NCBI GenBank assembly: GCA_964458415.1
Contig: CAYWIT010000002.1
Location: 101,327 to 165,326 of the forward strand
Direction of reading: 5' to 3'
Origin: CAYWIT01 sp964458415
GTDB lineage: Bacteria; Pseudomonadota; Alphaproteobacteria; Micavibrionales; UBA2020
Length of the DNA stretch: 64,000 nt
Shown: positions 27,379 to 34,403 of the stretch, in pieces
Position numbering within the stretch: the first letter of the stretch is position 1
Layout of the letters: each line of letters starts with the position of its first letter
Program-made: the position numbers and the translations under genes
Notes under the pieces: generated by a model
Database searches by the model: none
Seen by the model: the letters and a program-made list of their open reading frames with translations, nothing else
Told to the model about the DNA's origin: nothing

Positions 27379-27839
27379 AAAAAGAAATTGACCGGAGAAC
27401 ACTGACAAAACTGACAAAACTGGCCGCCAAGGCCCGTGATCATGCCTATGCGCCCTATTCTGGCCACCCTGTCGGGGTGGCGTTGCTGTCGGGCAAGGAC
27501 AGGATTTATCTCGGGAGCAATTGTGAAACGGCAAATTATGACGGAACCTGCGCGGAAGCCGGGGCAATTGCGGCCATGGTCTGTGCGGGGGAGCGTAAAA
27601 TAAGGGCTCTTGTCGTGATCGGTCCCGGTCTGGAGTATCTTTGTACGCCCTGCGGACGCTGCCGCCAGCGTATCCGGGAGTTTGCGGATCAGGATACGCG
27701 GATTTATGCGATGTGGAAAGACGGGCGTCTGGGGCGGGCGAGCACCATGGAGGAACTTTTACCTCATTCCTTCGGGCCGGAGAATCTGGTAGAGCTGGGG
27801 ACTGTTACAAAAACAATAAAGAAAAAACAAAAAAAATGA
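27375..27839 (+). CDS. cdd: Cytidine deaminase
   Basis: The 154-residue protein has the CDA fold with PYSGHPVGVALL, the zinc and proton-shuttle motif TCAEAGAI (Cys-Ala-Glu) and the second zinc motif TPCGRCRQR. It would deaminate cytidine and deoxycytidine to the uridine forms, feeding the phosphorylase encoded just before it. The start overlaps the deoA stop and its own stop overlaps the permease start, so the three are translationally coupled. The C-terminal tail is unusually lysine-rich. Confidence 0.93.
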   Translation: MKKEIDRRTLTKLTKLAAKARDHAYAPYSGHPVGVALLSGKDRIYLGSNCETANYDGTCAEAGAIAAMVCAGERKIRALVVIGPGLEYLCTPCGRCRQRIREFADQDTRIYAMWKDGRLGRASTMEELLPHSFGPENLVELGTVTKTIKKKQKK

Positions 27840-28744
27840 CAACTGGAACCATCGGCGCCGAACAGCGTAAAAATACGCTTGTCGCCGTTTTACTGACCTG
27901 CGTAGGGTATGCTTATTTCAACATAGGAGATGCAGCGGTCAAGATGCTCGGAGAGCGTCTTCACTACTCCGAGGTCGTTGGCCTGAGCTGTCTGATCAGC
28001 GCCGCCTTCATGGCCCTTTATGGCGGGTATACGGAAGGGCGCGGGGCGTTTATTATTCACCAGCATAAATTGGTTCTGTTCCGCGCCATATTGGGCGTGG
28101 TGCTTTCGTTTCTGAACGTGATGGCTCTGCCGCATGTGCCGCTGACGACGTTCTATGCGCTTATATTCACGTCGCCGCTTTGGGTGGCGCTGCTGTCCGC
28201 ATTGTTCTTGGGTGAGAAGATCGAACGGGGGCGGTTAGGCGCGATTCTGGCCGGTTTCGCTGTTATTCTGTTTGTTTTTCAGCCGGGCAGCGGAACCTTC
28301 AGCGTCTGGGCGGCGCTGCCGTTGATCAGCGCCTTTATTTATGCGGGCGCAATGGTGGTGATGCGCCGCATGGGACCGCGGGAAAGCCGGACGATGATTA
28401 TTATAACGGCGAATGTTCTCTGCGGGGTGATTGCCTTGCCGATCATGTTTGCGCATTACGTGCCGCCGACCCCCTATGAATGGGGATTATTCCTGATATT
28501 GGGGATGCTGGGGGCCATTGGCATGACCTGTGTTTCTTATGCCTTCCAGAACGCGCCATCTGCGGCCGTTATTGCGCCTTATCACTACACCCAGATTATC
28601 TGGGGCGCCCTGATAGGGTATTTTATTTTTGATGAAGTTCCGGATACGCGGACACTGATCGGCGCTGCAGGCATTATTGCTGTCGGATTGTATCTGATAT
28701 ACGGAGAAACGCGCAGGCCTTTGTTGCGTAGCAGCGGAGTTTGA
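27836..28744 (+). CDS. EamA/DMT-superfamily permease
   Basis: The 302-residue protein has about ten hydrophobic segments in two EamA halves (for example SFLNVMALPHVPLTTFYAL in the first and CVSYAFQNAPSAAVIAPYHY in the second), typical of drug/metabolite transporters. The substrate is unknown. Because the ATG overlaps the cdd stop (ATGA) in a pyrimidine-salvage operon, nucleosides or bases are reasonable candidates; this is inference from context only. Confidence 0.85.
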   Translation: MTTGTIGAEQRKNTLVAVLLTCVGYAYFNIGDAAVKMLGERLHYSEVVGLSCLISAAFMALYGGYTEGRGAFIIHQHKLVLFRAILGVVLSFLNVMALPHVPLTTFYALIFTSPLWVALLSALFLGEKIERGRLGAILAGFAVILFVFQPGSGTFSVWAALPLISAFIYAGAMVVMRRMGPRESRTMIIITANVLCGVIALPIMFAHYVPPTPYEWGLFLILGMLGAIGMTCVSYAFQNAPSAAVIAPYHYTQIIWGALIGYFIFDEVPDTRTLIGAAGIIAVGLYLIYGETRRPLLRSSGV

Positions 28745-28750
28745 AAATAC

Positions 28751-29185
28751 TCAGAAATGTTTTTTCTGGACACCAAATAGTGCGGGAAGAACATTGGCAT
28801 AACTGGCGCCGAATATGCGGCTGTTGGAAAACATCTGCTCAGGATCAAATGAAACCTCCAGACTTCCCTGTCCGGGCGTGGCGATCTCCAGACGGACATT
28901 GTTTTTTGAGCAAGCCGTAATCAATTGACGGAAACCAACCATCTTTTCGATGTCGTCCGTGCTGATCAGTCCCTGTGTATCATAGGAAAGATTGTGCGTG
29001 TTAAAGTCGTGATAGATGACGTCGATATGTTGTGCGGTGTGTAAGTCCTTTTCTTGTGAAATGTGGTAACTAGGGTCCGCAGCTACCGGGGTGAGGGCTG
29101 ATATCCCGCGGAGCCAGCGATCAACTTCTCCCCAAGCGATCATTTTTTGCAGTGGTAATTTTAACTTGCTGAAATCATTTACCAT
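28751..29185 (-). CDS. Hypothetical protein, 144 residues
   Basis: I do not recognise this protein. It has no signal peptide or membrane segment; it looks like a compact alpha/beta domain with WGEVDRWLRGISALTPV near the N terminus and TACSKNNVRLEIATPGQGSLEVSF near the C terminus. GGGGGT lies five bases before the ATG. The coding frame is convergent with the EamA gene (six bases between stops). Codon use and a good ribosome site support a real gene; function is unknown. Confidence 0.65.
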   Translation of the reverse strand: MVNDFSKLKLPLQKMIAWGEVDRWLRGISALTPVAADPSYHISQEKDLHTAQHIDVIYHDFNTHNLSYDTQGLISTDDIEKMVGFRQLITACSKNNVRLEIATPGQGSLEVSFDPEQMFSNSRIFGASYANVLPALFGVQKKHF

Positions 29186-29365
29186 TAGGACCCCCTGCAG
29201 TTTGATGCCGATTGTCGCCCCTGTTTATATCTTATGTTAAAAGGTGGGTGGGGTCAAGTATTGCGGATGTTGCGCCGCAATATCAAAAAATGCGCCTATC
29301 GGGACTTTCTACTGTGCAGATTACCGTAAAAATGCTAGTGTTTTTTATTCCAAGGAAACAGAATT

Positions 29366-30451
29366 ATGCACCCAAAAAAACAGACGCCCCAATCCGATGT
29401 GAATGAAGAGCGCAAACGTATCCGCGACGCATTTCTTGAATCTCTGGGCTGGGATCAGGTCACGATGGACCCGATGCAGGCCGATGCCTCGTTCCGCCGT
29501 TATTACCGACTGCAAGGAACGACAAAACCGATGCTGCTGATGCAGGACCCGCCGGATCGCCCGCTGATACCGCCTTATGTGATGGTCGAGCCTTTCGTCG
29601 CCATTGCCGAACATCTGCGTCATATCGGCCTGCGCGCGCCGGAAATCCATTTCAAGGATGTGCCGAATGGCCTTCTGGTGATCGAGGACTTCGGAGACGA
29701 TACCTATACCCGCCTTTTCAACAAAGGGCTGGATCCGAAACCCCTTTATGAAAGGGCGGTGGATGTTCTGGTGCATTTGCACAAACACCCTGACCGTAAC
29801 AATATCACCGTGCCTGAATATGATGACCAGCTTTTGCTGGATGAATCCATGCTTTTGCTGGATTGGTATTACCCTGCATTGACGGGTAAGCAACCGACGG
29901 AAGAAATGAAGCAATCTTGGCAGAATGTCTGGAGGGACCTTTTCAGCAAACTGCCGGAGGATCAGAAAACGCTGGTACTGCGTGATTACCATGTGGACAA
30001 CCTGATGCTGACAAAGGATGGTAAGGGTATCGGCCGATGCGGTTTGCTTGATTTTCAGGACGCCGTGATCGGCCAGTTCAGCTATGACCTGATGTCGCTG
30101 CTGGAAGATGCCCGCCGTGATGTTCCCAAGGAGCTGAAGAAGCATCTCTATGAGCGTTATATGGATAACATGGGGCCGGATCTGGATCGCGAGGCCTTTG
30201 ATTATTCGTTTCGTGTTCTGGCGGCGCAGCGCCATGCCAAGGTATTGGGAATTTTCGTGCGTCTTTCCGAGCGTGACGGCAAGGACCGTTATCTGCAATT
30301 CATCCCCCATGTTCACAAGCTGTTCATGGAGTCCCTGAATGCGCCGGCGCTTGCGCCGCTGAAGCAGTGGTTCGCTGATCATCATGTGGATATTGCGCGG
30401 CCGCTCGGGAACGCGCGTAAACCGCAGGATCCGAACGAGCCGCGCCCGTAA
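29366..30451 (+). CDS. AmgK-like aminoglycoside-phosphotransferase-fold sugar kinase
   Basis: The 361-residue protein has the APH kinase fold with SFRRYYRLQ, LMQDPP, the catalytic loop YHVDNLML (Brenner-type HxDN) and the metal motif LLDFQDAVIG, close to AmgK. AmgK phosphorylates the anomeric hydroxyl of N-acetylmuramate or N-acetylglucosamine in peptidoglycan recycling. Its usual partner, the MurU nucleotidyltransferase, is not adjacent. The gene is followed after 18 bases by an aminotransferase gene. The assignment to a sugar kinase rather than another APH activity rests on those motifs. Confidence 0.78.
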   Translation: MHPKKQTPQSDVNEERKRIRDAFLESLGWDQVTMDPMQADASFRRYYRLQGTTKPMLLMQDPPDRPLIPPYVMVEPFVAIAEHLRHIGLRAPEIHFKDVPNGLLVIEDFGDDTYTRLFNKGLDPKPLYERAVDVLVHLHKHPDRNNITVPEYDDQLLLDESMLLLDWYYPALTGKQPTEEMKQSWQNVWRDLFSKLPEDQKTLVLRDYHVDNLMLTKDGKGIGRCGLLDFQDAVIGQFSYDLMSLLEDARRDVPKELKKHLYERYMDNMGPDLDREAFDYSFRVLAAQRHAKVLGIFVRLSERDGKDRYLQFIPHVHKLFMESLNAPALAPLKQWFADHHVDIARPLGNARKPQDPNEPRP

Positions 30452-30469
30452 AATCCCAGGAGAAATATC

Positions 30470-31714
30470 ATGGACAAAACTTTCATTGCCAAACGTCTGG
30501 ACAAAATCAAGCCATCGGCTACGCTGGCGCTCGCCGCCAAGGCACAGGAACTCAAGGCGCAGGGCATGGACGTGATTGGCCTTTCGGTGGGCGAACCGGA
30601 TTTTGATACGCCGGACCATATCAAGGCCGCTGCAAAAAAGGCGATGGATGAAGGCAAGACAAAATATACGCCGGTTTCCGGCACGCCGGAATTGCGCAAG
30701 GCCATTGTCGCGAAGTTCAAGCGTGAAAACAATCTGACCTATACGCCTGAGCAGATCATCGTCGGTACTGGCGGAAAACAGGTGCTGTATAACGCTTTTA
30801 TGGCGACATTGAATCCCGGCGATGAGGTCGTGATCGCTGCCCCTTACTGGCTGTCTTATCCTGAAATGGTGGCGCTGGCCGAAGGCACGCCGGTGATTGT
30901 GACAACAACGCCCGAAAGCGGATTCAGGATGACGCCGGACGCGCTGGAGCAGGCGATTACCCCCAAAACAAAATGGGTTATTATCAATTCACCCAGCAAC
31001 CCGACGGGCGGCGCTTATACAGCCGAAGAGCTGAAGGCTCTTGGTGAGGTGCTGAAAAAACATCCGCATGTCTGGGTGCTGACCGATGACATTTATGAGC
31101 ATCTGGTTTATGAAGGCTTTAAATTCTCGACAATAGCCGAGGTCACGCCGGAGCTTTTTGACCGTACGCTGACGGTCAATGGCGTATCCAAGGCCTATGC
31201 CATGACAGGCTGGCGCATTGGTTACGCCGGAGGCCCTGTCGAGCTGATCAAGGCCATGAGCAAGGTGCAGGGGCAGAGCACATCGAACCCCAGCTCCATT
31301 AGTCAGGCTGCGGCGGTCGAGGCCCTTAACGGCGATCAGTCGTTTCTCAGTGACTGGCGCAAAAAATTTCAAGAACGGCGTGATCTGGTGGTCGCCATGC
31401 TGCAACAGGCGGAGGGCATCACCTGCCATGCGCCGGAGGGGGCTTTCTATGTTTTCGCTTCTTGCGCGGGGGTTATCGGCAAGACGACGCCGGAAGGCAA
31501 GGTCATCGCAACCGATACGGATTTTGCCAATTATCTGGTTGAAAAGCATTATTTGGTTGTAGTGCAGGGGGTGGAATTCGGTTTGTCGCCGTATTTCCGC
31601 ATTTCCTATGCCTTGGACAACGAGACGTTGAAGAAAGCTTGCGAACGTATCCAGAGCGCTTGCGCGGAATTGTCCTGCGGAACGGTAGCGGCCAGAAAAG
31701 CCTGCATGATTTAA
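30470..31714 (+). CDS. Aspartate/aromatic aminotransferase (class I PLP)
   Basis: The 414-residue class I aminotransferase has SVGEPDFDTPDHIK, the INSPSNPTGG loop, DDIYEHLVYEG, and the PLP-lysine segment VNGVSKAYAMTGWRIGY (Lys of VSKAYA). It is like the alphaproteobacterial aspartate (or aspartate/prephenate) aminotransferases of the 1-beta group. CCAGGAG precedes the ATG. The last ~15 residues extend beyond the family norm. The exact substrate range cannot be read from the sequence. Confidence 0.9.
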   Translation: MDKTFIAKRLDKIKPSATLALAAKAQELKAQGMDVIGLSVGEPDFDTPDHIKAAAKKAMDEGKTKYTPVSGTPELRKAIVAKFKRENNLTYTPEQIIVGTGGKQVLYNAFMATLNPGDEVVIAAPYWLSYPEMVALAEGTPVIVTTTPESGFRMTPDALEQAITPKTKWVIINSPSNPTGGAYTAEELKALGEVLKKHPHVWVLTDDIYEHLVYEGFKFSTIAEVTPELFDRTLTVNGVSKAYAMTGWRIGYAGGPVELIKAMSKVQGQSTSNPSSISQAAAVEALNGDQSFLSDWRKKFQERRDLVVAMLQQAEGITCHAPEGAFYVFASCAGVIGKTTPEGKVIATDTDFANYLVEKHYLVVVQGVEFGLSPYFRISYALDNETLKKACERIQSACAELSCGTVAARKACMI

Positions 31715-31728
31715 TGCAGGAAAACAAA

Positions 31729-32031
31729 ATGAGCGATATGAAGATGGTTGTGCGAGTGTTGAAAGTAAAATTTCTGGAAGCCACCTTGAGCGGCGCGCAG
31801 AAAGCGGCCTATGATGAGCTGGTGCAACAGGTCGATCATGCCGTGATGCAGCGTGATTGTTCAAAACAGAACATTCGTGTTCCTGCAACGATCAAACGCA
31901 AGGATGCGGACAAGGCCCTGAAACTGATCAAGTTGCAGTACGATTCTTCTTGGGATTTTCAGGTGACGTATGAAGGGCAGCCGAAAAATACGCGACTGAT
32001 CACGGAAAAGAAAAACAAACCGCAGATTTAA
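31729..32031 (+). CDS. Hypothetical protein, 100 residues
   Basis: I do not recognise this small basic protein, which has no signal peptide. It consists of a short beta start (MKMVVRVLKVKFLEATL), a helix (GAQKAAYDELVQQVDHAVMQ), and a basic C-terminal half with DADKALKLIKLQYDSSWDFQ. The ATG at 31729 follows GCAGGA and lies 14 bases after the aminotransferase stop, so the two may be co-transcribed. The frame is open further upstream inside the aminotransferase gene, but that part has no supported start. Confidence 0.6.
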   Translation: MSDMKMVVRVLKVKFLEATLSGAQKAAYDELVQQVDHAVMQRDCSKQNIRVPATIKRKDADKALKLIKLQYDSSWDFQVTYEGQPKNTRLITEKKNKPQI

Positions 32032-32102
32032 AAAAATTAACCAAATATTATTTTTTTCATAATACAATAAATCCATACTTTAAATTATTTTGGGGGAAAA
32101 GT

Positions 32103-32657
32103 ATGAAATCAGAGCCCGCTTTGCTGAGTGAGGTTTTCAAGGCGCCTGCGACCAGTGAAACAAGTCCGCATGCCATGCCAGGAACGGTTATCATGGATGT
32201 GTTTGCCCTTCATACAAGGCAGTCATGGAGTTTGGATGAGGCTGAACACATGGGGCGGGCAGCAGTTGCCGTACTGGGGGCGGATGATCCGCACATGAAA
32301 TTTATCTCAATTGGCGGGGAAGGTGCGGCGGATATCTACAACGAAAAAGGGGATACGCCTGTCAGAATAAGCATCAGAACCAATGATCCTCAAAGGGTAT
32401 TGCAGGCCTTGTCAGAGATATATGCTCATGATGGCCAGGCTATGTTTTTAGGAGTCACAAATCAGGGGGATTTGTTGCTGCCAAAGGGAGAAACCCCGAT
32501 TCCCAAAGGGATAGCGATAGCGCTCGACGGGCATGAAAAACTGCATACGCTGCTGCGTGAAGTGGCGAGTGAGGCGAAAGGCATATCTGCTCCAGAAGGT
32601 AAGCCGGTTTCAATGGCACCTTCTATGCCCAGCAATACGGGCCATCCGAAGCCATAG
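32103..32657 (+). CDS. Hypothetical protein, 184 residues
   Basis: This protein is not recognised. It has no signal peptide. A central alpha/beta domain includes SLDEAEHMGRAAVAVLGADD, FISIGGEGAADIYNEKGD and VRISIRTNDPQRVLQALSEI; the C-terminal ~25 residues are Pro/Ser-rich and probably disordered. TTGGGGGAAAAGT gives a strong ribosome site. The AT-rich 71-base leader contains a near-CtrA box (TTAA-N7-TTAT at 32037-32051). Confidence 0.65.
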   Translation: MKSEPALLSEVFKAPATSETSPHAMPGTVIMDVFALHTRQSWSLDEAEHMGRAAVAVLGADDPHMKFISIGGEGAADIYNEKGDTPVRISIRTNDPQRVLQALSEIYAHDGQAMFLGVTNQGDLLLPKGETPIPKGIAIALDGHEKLHTLLREVASEAKGISAPEGKPVSMAPSMPSNTGHPKP

Positions 32658-32665
32658 CCGTTTAT

Positions 32666-34135
32666 TCAGGGCCGCCGTGGCGGTCCGTGATGCTTCTTTC
32701 TGGGCGGCAGATGCTCAACGCCTTTCGCTGGAGGCCTGTCGTTGTCATTGCCGGGTTTGTCTGCGGCATCACGGAACGGGTCGCCCAGTTTCTTGACAAG
32801 CTTGCCGAGATCTTCCCCCGCTTCCTTGATGGAGTTGAGCAGCTGGTTCTGGTTTTCCAGCTTGTCCTGCAGGACGTTGTATATTTTGTCCAGATCAGCC
32901 TTGTGCAGCGGGCTCAGTTTTTGGGCGAGCGCTTTCAAGGCATCGTCCCCGTCTTCAGGTTTGTCATCGGACAGGCCGCTGCTGAAAAGGAGGACCTTGC
33001 GATAGATACGGGTCAGGCTCTTGACTGTTCTCGCGCCCTCCAGAGCCGTAGTGAGTTGTTGCAGAGCGAGAAGGCTTTCCTGATGCAGTTCCAGAGCCTG
33101 ATCGCGGTGCTTGAGAATTGTGCAAAGGCGGTCGAGATTATCCCGGTTGTCTTCCATGATTTTTTCGGCAAAGCCGATCAGGGTTTTCAGGTTTTTGTCG
33201 CTGGCGTCGTCCATTTCAACGGCCGGATCGTCAGGATTTTCTTCGGGGTCGATAACGCCGTCAAAGCTGATAAAGTGATCCCCGATTTCTTCGCGCACGT
33301 CATTGGCAACATCAAGTACGGTCATGTTGACGACAAGCGAGAGCAGGATAGAGCCGTTTGATTTGCTGATAAGGCCAAGAGGCCCCAGTTTGTTGAATTC
33401 CTCTGGCGAGAGGCTGTTCTCAACATTGCCGGTACCAAGATGAACCACGACGATATCGGCATCCGGCGGTGCTAGTTTTTTGGCCTGAGTCAGCAGGCGG
33501 CGCATGGCGTTTCCACCAAAGAATCCGCCGTCAATCAGGGCGTGGCGGTGTGTGACATGCGGCATGTCTTCATGTGGCGCGGTTTCGTGGTATTTTGCCG
33601 GAAAATATGTGGGGGCGGTTGTGCTGGCGCGTACGGCATCCCGCATTTTCATGGTGCTCCAGCCTTCGGGCGAAGTGTCTTTTTCGCCTTTGATATGCGT
33701 GATCCAGACCGGGCGGAAGTTTTTGATATCTGTTGCCGCAATCATGATATGCGCGAGGGACTCGTTCATGCGCGTATCGCCAAGACTGTTTTTCAGGATG
33801 TTTTCCAGCGGTTGCGGATCGTACAGGCTGCCGTTGGAAAGCTTGCGCAGACTCTTGAAACGGATCTCGGGAAAAATCTTTGAAGAGTGGCGCAGATAGA
33901 AATTCTTCATTTCCTGTGCGGAGTGTCTGGGTTTTTTTGGGTCATCGGGGTCAGGCGCCGTCAGTCCTGCAACCAGAATGGCGCCGGTGGATGTCCCGCC
34001 GATCATGTCGAACAGTTCGGCAACTGGTTTTCCGGTTCTTTCCTCAAGCTCCTGCAGGATGCGGGCGGGGACAATCCCGCGCACACCGCCGCCATCTATG
34101 GAGAGAACTGTAAAAACGCGTCTTTTGTTTTCCAT
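32666..34135 (-). CDS. Patatin-like phospholipase with a C-terminal coiled-coil extension
   Basis: The 489-residue protein begins with a patatin domain (about residues 8-230): the oxyanion motif DGGGVRGIVP, the nucleophile elbow GGTSTG and the catalytic Asp in LIDGGFFGGN. The remaining ~250 residues are helical and charged (including HRDQALELHQESLLALQQL), ending in a basic disordered tail. Patatins are serine-aspartate lipid acyl hydrolases. No signal peptide is seen. There is no cyclic-nucleotide synthase nearby, so a CBASS-type effector is not supported. Role unknown: lipid turnover or an exported effector. Confidence 0.85.
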   Translation of the reverse strand: MENKRRVFTVLSIDGGGVRGIVPARILQELEERTGKPVAELFDMIGGTSTGAILVAGLTAPDPDDPKKPRHSAQEMKNFYLRHSSKIFPEIRFKSLRKLSNGSLYDPQPLENILKNSLGDTRMNESLAHIMIAATDIKNFRPVWITHIKGEKDTSPEGWSTMKMRDAVRASTTAPTYFPAKYHETAPHEDMPHVTHRHALIDGGFFGGNAMRRLLTQAKKLAPPDADIVVVHLGTGNVENSLSPEEFNKLGPLGLISKSNGSILLSLVVNMTVLDVANDVREEIGDHFISFDGVIDPEENPDDPAVEMDDASDKNLKTLIGFAEKIMEDNRDNLDRLCTILKHRDQALELHQESLLALQQLTTALEGARTVKSLTRIYRKVLLFSSGLSDDKPEDGDDALKALAQKLSPLHKADLDKIYNVLQDKLENQNQLLNSIKEAGEDLGKLVKKLGDPFRDAADKPGNDNDRPPAKGVEHLPPRKKHHGPPRRP

Positions 34136-34334
34136 CAGTCAGGCCTAACTCTCTGCGCCGGGCAGGTGTGCCCGGAAACATGTGTTTTTGCCCTCAGTCC
34201 GACGTTTTTTATTATTGTTGTAGTTAGCATATTAAAATTTATACCCAATGTCATTGAGAAATAAATTACCATAAATAGTAATTTTATTGCGAAGCTGGTG
34301 TGCGGCGCGGCTTTTTTAAAATGCGTGGAAAATT

Positions 34335-34349
34335 TTAATAAAAGTTTAA
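34335..34349 (+). promoter_or_regulatory. CtrA-type box at the histidine-kinase promoter
   Basis: A perfect TTAA-N7-TTAA lies 55 bases before the kinase start. A -10-like TATAGA is at 34364-34369, so the downstream half-site falls on the -35 region, the usual geometry of CtrA-activated promoters in Caulobacter. No separate -35 consensus is visible, which fits an activator-dependent promoter. Confidence 0.55.
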
Positions 34350-34403
34350 ATAAAATACATAATTATAGAGATAGCGTTAAAGCTTAAAAAGGGCCAGCTT
34401 TGG

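Noticed and set aside
32666..34135. Patatin as a CBASS (CapV) anti-phage effector
   Set aside because: No cGAS/DncV-like cyclase or other defence gene is nearby, and the C-terminal extension does not resemble CapV.
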